Below are positions 55,178-64,000 of a stretch of 64,000 nt of DNA, in pieces. The DNA lies in NCBI GenBank assembly GCA_964436125.1, contig CAYTBT010000001.1:1-64000 (forward strand). Reading direction: 5' to 3'. Below the pieces are notes generated by a model. The model saw nothing but the letters and a program-made list of their open reading frames with translations. It was not told the origin of the DNA and did not search any database. The translations under genes and the position numbers were made by a program. This DNA comes from CAYRFF01 sp964436125 (GTDB taxonomy: Bacteria; Bacteroidota; Bacteroidia; Chitinophagales; Saprospiraceae). Each line of letters opens with the position of its first letter. Within the stretch, counting starts at the first letter, position 1.

Positions 55178-56560
55178 TCAATGAACTTTAAAGTTCGCTC
55201 GACTTATCTTATTAATAACACGATCTATAGTAATCGGTTCATGCCTTTTATTTAAAGCAACGTTCGGCAAAAACGTTCTCACATCCTCATTTCTCTCTAC
55301 AACGGTCGAAAGGTACGCATTATTATTTAACTGCACAAATTTTTCGTCAGTTAAAAGAAAAATAAATACTTTATTCCTTTCTGTATGTGGCACAAATATC
55401 TTCAACTTCTGCCTGGGGTAAAGGTATGAAGATTGTGTATTATTCCAATATTTAAGCCTAAAATGATTCAAATTAAATATGTCAGCAATCTCTTTCCAGC
55501 TATCTCCCAGCTGAACTTCATAAATAAAGGAGAGATAATGGTTAATGGAATCCGGATTGGATTGACTTGAACTATCTCCGGCGACAACAGGACTAAGGGT
55601 CTGAACATCGAGGGGTATTGATTCAATTTTTTTATCACCATAATGGGCGAGAAAACTATCCACCGCCACAGCATAACGCAAGGGAATCGTCAGATAATAC
55701 CCTTTGCTGCTCTTGGGAATATAATCACGGATAAAGGCAGGATTAAGATGTTCTAGAGTTTCTTCCGGAATACCCAATTCTTCCGAGAACTCACTTAATT
55801 TTATCCTGTCATACACCTTCACCCTCTCAAGAAATTGTTTATCAAGCGAGGGCCATTCCGGAGTATATCCTAATTCCGTATAGTTTTTCATAAAGAAAGT
55901 CGCTGCCGTAAATTTAGGAATATAATCCCTGGTCTCCTGCGGTAAGTATTCTGCAATTGAATCATAGGCAATAGCCCCTCCAGCCCGATCAATAGCACGA
56001 TTTACACGGCCCGGACCAGCATTATAAGCCATAAGAACAAGCGTCCAGTCATCATAGATAGAATGCAGATATTCCAGATATTTAATCGCAGCTTGCGTAG
56101 CAAGATATGGATCTAGCCGCTCATCTACTGCCCAGTTCACGCGTAAACCGAGATATTTTCCAGTCGCTTTCATAAACTGCCATAATCCGGCGGCCCCGGC
56201 ATGCGATCGGATATCTGCTTTCAGCGATGATTCAATAATCGTAATATATTTTAGGTCCTTTGGAAGGTCATGGGCAGCTAGCATAGAATCTATCAACGGA
56301 TAGTATTGTACCATTCTTCCTAGCATTGTTTCCGTATATACTTTCTTGGTCTTAAGCAAGAAGCTCAGCCGTTTCTTGACCTCTGCATTATAGAAAGGTG
56401 TAATACAGGTATTCATATTCTCTATACGTGATTGCAAGAGTTCTTCATTCTCAAGCAATCGATCGCCTGGGCTTGTTGCCATCAACCCATTTGCACTACT
56501 TCCCAATAGAAATAATGCGGCTACGACAAGGGTTTCAATCAAGTGTTTATCCATTCTCAT
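55178..56560 (-). CDS. MltD-like lytic transglycosylase with LysM-type domain
   Basis: Periplasmic murein hydrolase of about 460 residues. I place the start at ATG 56560 (MRMDKHLIE), which begins a signal peptide; an ATG at 56620 adds 20 residues. Numbered from 56620, the SLT domain spans about 105-240, with catalytic E130 in IIESS, the GAAGLWQFM motif and AYNAGPGRVN. A helical linker follows, then a LysM-like repeat (about 365-410, EVQLGDSWKEIADIFN) that binds glycan strands. TATTTTTG at 56644-56651 is a likely -7 box. Confidence 0.92.
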   Translation of the reverse strand: MRMDKHLIETLVVAALFLLGSSANGLMATSPGDRLLENEELLQSRIENMNTCITPFYNAEVKKRLSFLLKTKKVYTETMLGRMVQYYPLIDSMLAAHDLPKDLKYITIIESSLKADIRSHAGAAGLWQFMKATGKYLGLRVNWAVDERLDPYLATQAAIKYLEYLHSIYDDWTLVLMAYNAGPGRVNRAIDRAGGAIAYDSIAEYLPQETRDYIPKFTAATFFMKNYTELGYTPEWPSLDKQFLERVKVYDRIKLSEFSEELGIPEETLEHLNPAFIRDYIPKSSKGYYLTIPLRYAVAVDSFLAHYGDKKIESIPLDVQTLSPVVAGDSSSQSNPDSINHYLSFIYEVQLGDSWKEIADIFNLNHFRLKYWNNTQSSYLYPRQKLKIFVPHTERNKVFIFLLTDEKFVQLNNNAYLSTVVERNEDVRTFLPNVALNKRHEPITIDRVINKISRANFKVH

Positions 56561-56643
56561 AATCAGAATATGAAAACGCAAGAATACAAAAACTTGGTAT
56601 TCTTTATTTATAAATTTCATGTATTTAACAAGAATTATTCAAG

Positions 56644-56651
56644 CAAAAATA
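56644..56651 (-). promoter_or_regulatory. -7 element of the lytic transglycosylase gene
   Basis: TATTTTTG on the minus strand matches TAnnTTTG. No TTG is found 17-20 bp upstream. Lies between hisS and the murein hydrolase gene. Confidence 0.4.
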
Positions 56652-56694
56652 TGCAATTAACTCATATTCAGTATGTAATATATTATTATAATAT

Positions 56695-58041
56695 TTAACC
56701 TTTTTTAAGAAAATTCAAGAGATCTTCATAATTTAAGGCACTTTCTTCCCCGGTTTTCATGTTTTTCAGGAGATAACTATCATTTTTCATCTCTTGTGAG
56801 CCGATAATAACCGCATAGGGAATATTTCGTTTATCAACATATTTTAGTTGTTTCCCCACACTTCTTGTATCGGGGAACAGATCAACTTTACAACCAGCTC
56901 CACGTAATTTCTGCACGGTTTTAAAGGCATATTTCAATGCATCTTTATCAAATGTCACAAATATTGCATCCAATGTCTGTGAAATATCTGCCGGGAAAAG
57001 GTCGAGCTCAAGCAAGCCATCGTATATCCTCGCTGCACCGAATGAAATCCCCACTCCGGACACGTTTTTCATCCCGAAAATTGCTGTGAGGTTATCGTAA
57101 CGTCCTCCTCCTCCGAGACTCCCTATATTCAATTCCGGCGCGACTACTTCATAAATAGTTCCGGTATAATAATCAAGGCCTCTTGCCAGACTTACGTCAA
57201 ATGTTATATTCTGCTTACTATCCTGGCTCTCGAGGTAGTCCAGAAGCTCCTCCATTTCTTCAACACCTACTGCCAGCGCTTCCGATTCACCTGCAATAGT
57301 CTTCAACTCATCGAGTGAATTTATCCTTAATATTCCCTTCAACTTATTCACCTCATCCGAAGCAAAACCTTGCTTAAGCAAAGTTTTCTCCACTCCTTCA
57401 ATTCCTACTTTATCAAGTTTATCGATAGCAATTGTCAGCTCGACCACGCGATCAGCGACACCGAGATATTCAGCAATTCCATAGAGGATCTTCCGATTAT
57501 TCAGACGGATATCCACATCGAGATTAAGCCGTGTAAATACTTCATCGTAAATAAGACATAATTCAGCTTCGCTGATGAGAGAATCGGTGCCTACAATATC
57601 TGCATCACACTGATAAAATTCTTGATAACGTCCTTTCTGTGGTCTATCGCCTCTCCATACAGGCTGGATCTGATATCGTTTAAAGGGAAATTCAATATCT
57701 TGTTGATGCATAACGACAAATCGCGAAAATGGCACTGTGAGGTCATACCGCAGTCCACGCTTCGATATAGAGCTTGCCAGCGCACTGCTATCCATCCGTT
57801 CAAGTGCATCTTTATCTGCTTTCTTAAGGAAGTCTCCATTATTAAGCACCTTGAAGAGTAGTTTATCTCCTTCTTCCCCATATTTCCCGGTTAAAGTCTG
57901 AAGGTTCTCAATTGCAGGCGTTTCAATTTTATCATAGCCATATTTTCGAAACACTGATTCTATCGTTTCAAAAATATACTCGCGTCGTTTGACTTCAAGT
58001 GGTAAAAAATCACGGGTTCCTTTGGCGAGAGTCGCTTTCAT
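56695..58041 (-). CDS. hisS: Histidyl-tRNA synthetase
   Basis: Class II synthetase of 448 residues charging tRNA-His. Motif 2 is seen around RPQKGRYQEFYQCDADI, HisA motifs as ARGLDYYTGTIYE and GGGGRYD, and motif 3 as GVGISFGAARI. The anticodon-binding domain is at about 345-448. It follows pheS by 26 bp on the minus strand, and the two form a synthetase operon. Confidence 0.97.
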   Translation of the reverse strand: MKATLAKGTRDFLPLEVKRREYIFETIESVFRKYGYDKIETPAIENLQTLTGKYGEEGDKLLFKVLNNGDFLKKADKDALERMDSSALASSISKRGLRYDLTVPFSRFVVMHQQDIEFPFKRYQIQPVWRGDRPQKGRYQEFYQCDADIVGTDSLISEAELCLIYDEVFTRLNLDVDIRLNNRKILYGIAEYLGVADRVVELTIAIDKLDKVGIEGVEKTLLKQGFASDEVNKLKGILRINSLDELKTIAGESEALAVGVEEMEELLDYLESQDSKQNITFDVSLARGLDYYTGTIYEVVAPELNIGSLGGGGRYDNLTAIFGMKNVSGVGISFGAARIYDGLLELDLFPADISQTLDAIFVTFDKDALKYAFKTVQKLRGAGCKVDLFPDTRSVGKQLKYVDKRNIPYAVIIGSQEMKNDSYLLKNMKTGEESALNYEDLLNFLKKG

Positions 58042-58067
58042 CCATTATTTATTTTCTGTTGAAATAA

Positions 58068-59099
58068 TTATAGTATCGCGCTGAACTGCTTTAAGAAACG
58101 GACATCGTTTTCAAAGAGCAATCTGATATCCGGTATCTGATATAAAAATAAGGTAAGTCGCTCAATGCCTATCCCAAATGCATATCCTGTATATTTCTCT
58201 GAATCGATTCCACAATTGTCCAATACCGCAGGATCTACCATGCCACAACCTAGCACTTCCAGCCATCCAGTCCCCTTGGTCATACGATAATCAACTTCAT
58301 TTTCCAGTCCCCAGTACACATCCATCTCTGCACTTGGTTCAGTAAAGGGGAAATAGGATGGACGTAGGCGTATCTCCGTTTCTTCCCCGAAAAGTGATTG
58401 TGCAAAGTAATGCAGCACGCTCTTCATCTGCGCAAAGGAAACGTCTTCATCCACATACAAGCCTTCTAGTTGATGAAATTGACAGTGTGATCGAGCCGAA
58501 ATTGTCTCATTTCTATATACTCTTCCAGGGGCAATAATACGTATCGGTGGCTGACTTTCTTCCATCAGGCGCGCCTGAACACTTGAAGTGTGTGTGCGCA
58601 ACAGACGATTAGGATTATGTGTTAGATAAAAGGTGTCCTGCATATCGCGCGCCGGGTGATTATCAGGTGTATTCATTGCCGTAAAGTTATGCCAGTCATC
58701 CTCGATTTCCCTGTTCTCAGCTATAGAAAACCCCACCCTCTGAAATATTTCGATTATTCTGTTCATCGTATGTCTTACAGGATGTTCCGCGCCTAGATTC
58801 TCTAGCCTTGCAGGTAGGCTTAAGTCCATATTGCGGCCTTCTGATTCTTCCTCTTCGCTTGCTAGCACCTTTTCAATGCTTGTATATTTTTCTTGAGCAA
58901 GTTCCTTGAGCTCATTCACTTTCTGGCCAAATTTTCCTTTCTCGGAATTTGCCAGGTCTTTAATAAAAGCAAAGAGAGGTTTAATCGTATTTTTACTCCC
59001 CAGATATTTAATCCTGAAGGCCTCAAGCGCTTCAGTCGTCTTGGGATTGGCCTCTTGAATTTCAGCTTTAATCTCTGCTATCTTATCAAATGCTTGCAT
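58068..59099 (-). CDS. pheS: Phenylalanyl-tRNA synthetase alpha subunit
   Basis: Catalytic subunit of the heterotetrameric enzyme; 343 residues. An N-terminal coiled-coil (about 1-90) is followed by the class II core with motif 2 (RTHTSSVQARLM followed by APGRVYRNE), FTEPSAEMDVYW and motif 3 (GYAFGIGIERL). pheT is not in the window. A consensus promoter lies 22 bp upstream of the ATG, and hisS follows at 26 bp. Confidence 0.97.
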   Translation of the reverse strand: MQAFDKIAEIKAEIQEANPKTTEALEAFRIKYLGSKNTIKPLFAFIKDLANSEKGKFGQKVNELKELAQEKYTSIEKVLASEEEESEGRNMDLSLPARLENLGAEHPVRHTMNRIIEIFQRVGFSIAENREIEDDWHNFTAMNTPDNHPARDMQDTFYLTHNPNRLLRTHTSSVQARLMEESQPPIRIIAPGRVYRNETISARSHCQFHQLEGLYVDEDVSFAQMKSVLHYFAQSLFGEETEIRLRPSYFPFTEPSAEMDVYWGLENEVDYRMTKGTGWLEVLGCGMVDPAVLDNCGIDSEKYTGYAFGIGIERLTLFLYQIPDIRLLFENDVRFLKQFSAIL

Positions 59100-59121
59100 A
59101 TTACTCTTCCTTTATGAGCTG

Positions 59122-59150
59122 CAAAGATACAAGATTCCTCATAGTTTCAA
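59122..59150 (-). promoter_or_regulatory. pheS-hisS operon promoter, Bacteroidota consensus
   Basis: Minus strand: TTG (59148-59150), 18 bp, TATCTTTG (59122-59129). Leader about 15 nt. Confidence 0.8.
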
Positions 59151-59220
59151 GGATTCATTTTCCTCCTTCCCTGAAGAAAAGTTCATATTTTCATACATCA
59201 TAGAATAGACTCTTCTTATA

Positions 59221-60495
59221 TTGCCCGCGATGAAAAAGGTAAGCACGGCTTTATTCTGTATCGGAAGTATCATGATTGCGGTATCTCTTCCGACTTCCAG
59301 GGGATTTGTAACTGTAGGTGTAATAACGCTTATTGTTACAGCTTTCCTCTCTCTCAATGATTTTCATCAAATGAGCTTCTCCTTAAGCTGGTTAAGTACT
59401 CCGTGGAAGAAAAAACAGGCACAAGCATTTCTCGTACTGGGCATTCCATTTCTTTTTCTCCTTATCTCAGGTATTTATTCACAAGACTTAATGCCGTGGA
59501 TTGATGATATCAGAGTAGAATGTATAGGTTTAATCCTGCCATTCGTTGCACTCAAAGTAGGAAAAATTCCCAGAAAATTTATCTACTTACTACAAGTCCT
59601 ATTTATTGTGGCCTGCCTAGTAAGTTCTTTTTACTCATTATATGTTTACTGGACACATACAAGTTCAATCAATTCCTCTATATCTCAAGGGCAGCACATG
59701 CCCACACTGATCGATCCTCTTCCATTCAGCCTTATGTTGAGCTATTCTTTTATTCTTTCCATAGTGCTATTCACACGGAATAAGACTCAATCCCGGATAT
59801 GGGAAAAGTTGATATATCTTGCACTCGCCATTGCATTTTTCTTTATTCTACACTTCCTAGCAGTAAGGAGTGGAATCGTGTGTGCCTATGCCGGCCTTTT
59901 ATGCTTTTTGCTCATAAAATTACGTCAAGGTTTTAAGAAACGGTATCTCATCTACTTCTTTCTCTTCCTACTTGTACCGGTTATCGCTTATGTGCTCATT
60001 CCGAGCTTTAAGAGTAAAGTCAATTATACACTCTACGACTGGAACCAAATTGACACGAGAAAGGCAGGCTACTATTCGGACTCCAATCGTCTTATATCCT
60101 ACAATCTAGGCATTAAGATGCTCTTGGATGCACCGCTCATCGGCCACGGTAGTGGTGATATCGAGAATATGGTAGATAGCTATTACATGCGATATTATCC
60201 CTATGTCAATAAGCGCATCAGACCACATAATCAATTTTTATCCATTGCGATAGAGTCTGGTTTAATAGGTCTTGTGGCATTTCTATTCTCTTTGCTCTTT
60301 CCTCTTGCTCAAGGCAGGTGGAAGAGCGATATTCTATTCCCTATATTTACAGTACAGATAATCCTCAGTTGCTTGGTTGAAAATACATTTGACAGCAGTA
60401 TCGGACTAACTTATTATATATTCTGGACTTGTATATTCCTCTTACAATGGAAAAGCAAGAAAGAGAATAGAGTCCCGGCCAGCTCATTTGCGTAA
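59221..60495 (+). CDS. O-antigen ligase/polymerase-like membrane protein
   Basis: A 424-residue protein with about eleven membrane helices and one larger periplasmic loop (about 270-330), matching the Wzy_C/WaaL superfamily. A conserved RPHNQFLSIAIESGLIG segment near 335-352 is typical. It would join or polymerise polysaccharide at the periplasmic face of the inner membrane; the substrate is not shown. No other polysaccharide genes are adjacent. The stop codon lies in an exact copy of the dispersed motif (60486-60497). It is convergent with the bacilliredoxin gene. Confidence 0.85.
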   Translation: MPAMKKVSTALFCIGSIMIAVSLPTSRGFVTVGVITLIVTAFLSLNDFHQMSFSLSWLSTPWKKKQAQAFLVLGIPFLFLLISGIYSQDLMPWIDDIRVECIGLILPFVALKVGKIPRKFIYLLQVLFIVACLVSSFYSLYVYWTHTSSINSSISQGQHMPTLIDPLPFSLMLSYSFILSIVLFTRNKTQSRIWEKLIYLALAIAFFFILHFLAVRSGIVCAYAGLLCFLLIKLRQGFKKRYLIYFFLFLLVPVIAYVLIPSFKSKVNYTLYDWNQIDTRKAGYYSDSNRLISYNLGIKMLLDAPLIGHGSGDIENMVDSYYMRYYPYVNKRIRPHNQFLSIAIESGLIGLVAFLFSLLFPLAQGRWKSDILFPIFTVQIILSCLVENTFDSSIGLTYYIFWTCIFLLQWKSKKENRVPASSFA

Positions 60496-60585
60496 GCTGA
60501 TTTCAGACTTGAACAAGTATTCTTAAAATACGGATAAGATTTCTACCGACTTCTGGCGCTCAGCCTGCGATATATGCTACTGGTA

Positions 60586-61005
60586 TTAACAGTATTGCTC
60601 GTAAGCGGCTTTAAGATTCTCTGCAATCAATTCAGAAGATCTTCCTTCGATATGATGGCGCTCGAGCATGTGAACGAGTTTACCATCCTTGAACAATGCC
60701 ACAGCAGGACTGCTCGGTGGATACGGAAGGAGGTATTCTCTGGCCTTTTCCGTTGCCTCCATATCTACACCGGCAAATACCGTCGCAAGCTCGCTCGGTC
60801 GTTGATCTTGTTGAAGGGAAAGCTTGACTCCCGGACGAGCATTGGCCGCTGCGCAACCACATACGGAATTAACGACAAGTAGTACCGTGTCATCTTTTTT
60901 CTTCAGTAATTGATCTACATCTTCCGGTGTTTTTAAAGCCTGGAAGCCATAATCAGTGAGTTCTTGTGCCATTGGGGCTACTAAATCGGGTGGATACATT
61001 GACAT
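60586..61005 (-). CDS. BrxA/BrxB-family bacilliredoxin
   Basis: A 139-residue thiol-oxidoreductase of the YphP/BrxA family. The CGC active site (C49-G-C51) in the NSVCGCAAANARP signature is diagnostic. It is a thioredoxin-like fold that reduces bacillithiolated protein disulfides in Firmicutes; Bacteroidota also make bacillithiol-type thiols. Single gene. Confidence 0.93.
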   Translation of the reverse strand: MSMYPPDLVAPMAQELTDYGFQALKTPEDVDQLLKKKDDTVLLVVNSVCGCAAANARPGVKLSLQQDQRPSELATVFAGVDMEATEKAREYLLPYPPSSPAVALFKDGKLVHMLERHHIEGRSSELIAENLKAAYEQYC

Positions 61006-61433
61006 AATCTATCTTATTTAGGTTATTTTATGTTAAACTAGGACAATCTGTTCTCTTGAACTTCCTATCATCCTATGCTATTAGTTAGTAAATAGTTGCC
61101 AGTTTAATTTCTGGCGCATTGCATCTATTGTGATGCCATTACGTATCTTCCTGTTCAGGAATTATACGCCCATCTTTCTTTCAATAAAATTGTTCTGCTT
61201 CAGCTTAGAAGCTATAGAAAGTCAGGTGTATTAATAAACTTGAATAGCTTTAATAAGTTCATCGAGAGTTTTCTTTTCATTGCTCCTAAAAAGCAAGTCG
61301 GCAAAACAAGCTTATATGCGATGAAAAAATCCAGAGATGCTTTTTCTGCCTTGGCATTTCCTGTATGTATAGAGCTGATAGTTAAAGGAATCCTTCATTC
61401 ATTGATATGATTCAAGAAGGAGAAGATCAAGCT
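61006..61433. other. Intergenic region upstream of bacilliredoxin
   Basis: Non-coding and AT-rich. No consensus -7 box for the bacilliredoxin gene and no strong hairpin. Nothing else identified. Confidence 0.4.
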
Positions 61434-62390
61434 TTATTTCTCTGTTGATGTCTCTGCTTTCTTTTTCTGTACATCACGAGTAGAAAACGTTATTCCTACG
61501 GTTAACTCATGAGTTCCTCCATTGTATTTCTGGAAATCGCGAAAAGAGATATCATATCCGTAAGTAAAAGAGAAGTCCCCTATTCTACCTCCGAGTAACG
61601 CAGCCAGACTATTGGTTCCACCGATTGTATAAGATACACCTGTAATGAGCTTATCATTAAGAAAAGTCAACAGGAGATTAAGGTCGAGTTCCCCTGTATA
61701 TCTGAAAGAATTTCTATACATAATAGAGGGGCTCACTCGGATTCCGGTTTCTTCGTTGTAAAAATTATACCCCAGATTAATGGAGTATGACTTAAATGCA
61801 GTGGCTGATCTTAAGGAATCCGGAACAACTGTATCGCCCAATCTAGCTCTTAATAAGTCCGGCAAGCCTATACCGAAGGTTAACTTGTCTTTATACGCTC
61901 CATAGATACCGAAATCAACACCGAAGTATTGTATTCCATCCGATAATTCCTGGATCAATGGATCGCCATCTTCAATCATGCCATCTATCAGTGCTCCTGA
62001 GCGCAGGGTTTCTTGTGCATATTCAACACCGAGTCCCATACCGATATCGACATTCTTTATTCTGAAATTATATCCGTAGGCTAGCTTGGCTCTATAGCGG
62101 TTAATGGCATTATATGTCTGCGTACCGAGCATTATACTTATTCCGTCATTATCGCTTACACGGCCATTATAACTGAGCAGGTAATTGCTCGGAGAACCTT
62201 CAAAGCCCGACCATTGCTTGCGAAAATTAAAGCGTACTCGATGTTCATCAAAGAACCCTGTCGCTCCTGTATTCACATAAATCGGATTGAGCACATATTG
62301 TGAGTGGATACTCTCATCCTGAGCCTGTAAGGCCGACTTTCCGATAAAGAGACAAGCAATTACTAGAATACCTTGTAATATATATTTCAT
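61434..62390 (-). CDS. PorP/SprF-family type IX secretion protein
   Basis: A 318-residue outer-membrane protein of the PorP/SprF family. Signal peptide ends near ALQAQ. The family hallmark HSQYVLNPIYVNTGATGF occurs right after it. The body is a beta-barrel ending near the C-terminus with ELTVGITF. Such proteins help type IX secretion or attachment of large SprB-type adhesins, and a gene for such a protein lies directly upstream (44 bp), a pairing typical of the group. Confidence 0.93.
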   Translation of the reverse strand: MKYILQGILVIACLFIGKSALQAQDESIHSQYVLNPIYVNTGATGFFDEHRVRFNFRKQWSGFEGSPSNYLLSYNGRVSDNDGISIMLGTQTYNAINRYRAKLAYGYNFRIKNVDIGMGLGVEYAQETLRSGALIDGMIEDGDPLIQELSDGIQYFGVDFGIYGAYKDKLTFGIGLPDLLRARLGDTVVPDSLRSATAFKSYSINLGYNFYNEETGIRVSPSIMYRNSFRYTGELDLNLLLTFLNDKLITGVSYTIGGTNSLAALLGGRIGDFSFTYGYDISFRDFQKYNGGTHELTVGITFSTRDVQKKKAETSTEK

Positions 62391-62434
62391 ACTTTTTAAT
62401 TTTCCTTCCTTCTGTGAAGCTTATTAAAACTGTT

Positions 62435-64000
62435 TTAATTCATTGTACGCACGAGATTGACACTTCCTCTATGTGCTTGGGTTTCACCTGTACTCAATAC
62501 AACTTGTAATACCCAATGATATAATCCATCATTAAGAAAATCTCCGCTTTGCGATTTTCCTTCCCAGTCGTTCATATAATTATCTGCTTGATAGATTAAT
62601 TCACCCCATTGCGTGTAAATACTGATTGAAGCAGATTCTATATCTCCACATGTCTTAATTACCAATCTATCGTTCTTTCCATCGCCATTGGGTGTGATAA
62701 TCTGTCGTCCCGTGAAGCAATCGGCATTGTTTTCACATTGCTTTATCTCATACTCTGCCGTCACTAGACAACCATTTAAATCCGTTACGGTAAGCATATA
62801 ATTTCCAGGGCTAAGCATGTCGTTAAAGTTCTCGACATCGAGCAATCCTGGCTCCCAGTAATAGAGATATGCTCCTTCCGTTCCTCCGGAGACTTCCACA
62901 CTTGCAGAGCCGTTATTTCCGCTAGAACAAGTTAAATCAAATCCTTCAATAGCCAGCTCTTCCGGTTCTTCCAGGATTATGGTATCAGACTTAATCGTCT
63001 GTCCTCCGGCAGTTATCGTATAAGCATATTCTCCCGGGCATAGCTCGGTTCTCGAGAAATCACTTGATCCGTCTGCCCAGGTAATTTCGGCACCTTCAAG
63101 ATTATAAGGAATTATTTCCAGTGAGCCGTTGCAATCTCCGGCGCAAGCAACTCCATAACCATTATAAATGTCGCTTGAAGAATTGACAACGATAACCGGG
63201 CCGCCTTCACCGATATCAATAGGCTCAGATGTAAAGGAACATCCTCGCGAGTCCGTGATAATTACAATATAAGACCCTTCTGAAAGTCCTGATATATCTT
63301 CTGTGGTATCTTCAGTGGGAATCCAGTGAAAAGTATAAGGTTCTTGTCCACCACCTACGGTAATATCTATTGCTCCATTCCCTGAGCCATCGTCTTGTGT
63401 TACTTGCACATCAGTCAATTCAATCGGTGGCGGAGAAGAAATAGTAAATGTTGCAATATTGCTGAAATTTCCATCTTCATCTGTGATGGTAACTGTACAT
63501 TCTCCGGCTGGTAGCTCAGATACAGATGCAGTAGTATCATCTGTGCAAGTCCATGCATAGGAATAGTTGCCACTTCCTCCGGAAACATTGATAGATATTG
63601 TTCCGTCGTTTTTATTTCCACAGCTTACATCAATTACCGTAGCATCTACGCCCAGTACTACAATATTCTCTATCACTGTTTTACAGCCATCTGTATTTGC
63701 TTCACCCACCGTAACGGAATATGTACCGGATTCAAGATTACTGATATCTTCAGTCGTTTCTCCATTACTCCAGGTAAAGACAGGTGAATTACCGTTGACC
63801 TCAATGTCAATTGAACCTTCCGCATTTCCTAGGTCGGCATGAATAGAATTAATACTTACTGTAGGACTTTCATCCTGAAGGACGACGATATTGTCATTGG
63901 AAATCTGTGAATTATCGGTAAAAGTTACGGTAACACCGTATGTTCCGGTACAAAGACCGGTAACATGTGCCTGGTCAGGCAAGCTGCTATCGGACCATTT
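62435..64000 (-). CDS. SprB-repeat T9SS adhesin-like protein (5' end beyond the window)
   Basis: The frame stays open to the right edge, so the N-terminus is missing; the 521 visible residues form the C-terminal part of a larger protein. It contains at least six SprB-type beta repeats of 60-75 residues, each with a GNGS- or GSGNG-type turn and an ITDEDG or VTDLNG end. The C-terminal T9SS type B sorting domain (last 85 residues) has ITPNGDGKNDRLV and GLYHWVLQV. It is exported and presented on the surface, likely with the adjacent PorP/SprF protein. Confidence 0.9.
   Translation of the reverse strand, partial: KWSDSSLPDQAHVTGLCTGTYGVTVTFTDNSQISNDNIVVLQDESPTVSINSIHADLGNAEGSIDIEVNGNSPVFTWSNGETTEDISNLESGTYSVTVGEANTDGCKTVIENIVVLGVDATVIDVSCGNKNDGTISINVSGGSGNYSYAWTCTDDTTASVSELPAGECTVTITDEDGNFSNIATFTISSPPPIELTDVQVTQDDGSGNGAIDITVGGGQEPYTFHWIPTEDTTEDISGLSEGSYIVIITDSRGCSFTSEPIDIGEGGPVIVVNSSSDIYNGYGVACAGDCNGSLEIIPYNLEGAEITWADGSSDFSRTELCPGEYAYTITAGGQTIKSDTIILEEPEELAIEGFDLTCSSGNNGSASVEVSGGTEGAYLYYWEPGLLDVENFNDMLSPGNYMLTVTDLNGCLVTAEYEIKQCENNADCFTGRQIITPNGDGKNDRLVIKTCGDIESASISIYTQWGELIYQADNYMNDWEGKSQSGDFLNDGLYHWVLQVVLSTGETQAHRGSVNLVRTMN

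Larger units (their letters stand above)
11208..60497. repeat. Dispersed 12-bp motif GCTTNCGCAAAT, 15 exact copies
   Basis: Exact copies on the plus strand: 11208-11219, 15605-15616, 26217-26228, 33710-33721, 40358-40369, 48663-48674 and 52613-52624. Exact copies as ATTTGCGNAAGC: 22368-22379, 26829-26840, 35635-35646, 38570-38581, 42881-42892, 45797-45808, 49649-49660 and 60486-60497. Near copies: 2292-2303, 12816-12827 and 30713-30724 (one mismatch) and 40500-40510 (one base shorter). The base before is often A and the one after is usually G or A. Confidence 0.85.

Overview
The window is chromosomal DNA of a Bacteroidota bacterium, most likely a gliding or biofilm-forming lineage such as Saprospiria or Chitinophagia; the class assignment is inference. 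The signs are type IX secretion (T9SS) cargo with type A and type B sorting domains, a PorP/SprF-family protein, SprB-type repeats, a RemB/Wzi-like outer membrane protein, a GWxTD-domain protein, a DNA topoisomerase I with a lysine-rich tail, and promoters of the Bacteroidota type (TTG, 18-19 bp, TAnnTTTG) seen directly upstream of rplS, pheS and an SDR gene. No rRNA, tRNA or CRISPR array was recognised.

Layout. 1-4.2 kb: an AT-rich accessory segment with a small acidic protein, a PLD nuclease-SF2 helicase-DUF3427 protein (probable DNA defence enzyme) and a cupin. 4.7-7.6 kb: LytTR response regulator and TPR sensor histidine kinase. 8.3-12 kb: universal stress protein overlapping prmA, convergent with an M1 peptidase. 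13-20.5 kb: topA, a three-gene overlapping envelope operon (lipoprotein, GWxTD protein, DUF6794-like protein), a metallophosphoesterase and rplS. 20.9-25.3 kb: 3-hydroxyanthranilate dioxygenase divergent from an SDR, then class II nrdJ preceded by a cluster of DnaA boxes. 25.4-31.2 kb: a membrane protein with a zinc-site-like tail, a MITE-like foldback element, lpxH, and a cysS-M28 peptidase-hydrolase/OsmC operon. 31.5-34.6 kb: membrane protein, AhpD-like protein and UvrD/PcrA helicase. 34.7-44.1 kb: a large SprB-repeat T9SS protein, ABC permease, CDF transporter, yidD, and NlpC/P60-adk-obgE, then a C-N hydrolase. 44.5-54.6 kb: lpxK-remB-like pair, two small secreted proteins, MATE exporter, T9SS lipase, FAD dehydrogenase, outer-membrane barrel. 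55.2-64 kb: lytic transglycosylase, pheS-hisS, O-antigen ligase-like protein, bacilliredoxin, and a PorP/SprF protein behind an SprB-repeat protein that runs off the right edge.

Most genes are housekeeping (translation, replication, lipid A, envelope) with scattered gliding/T9SS functions. The most unusual signal is not a gene. A 12-bp word, GCTTNCGCAAAT, occurs 15 times exactly, where about 0.03 copies are expected by chance. It occurs on both strands, in all three reading frames and in intergenic DNA, like an uptake signal or a genome-wide protein-binding site. A 173-bp MITE-like element with 21-bp terminal inverted repeats and a TACAA target duplication is the second non-genic discovery.
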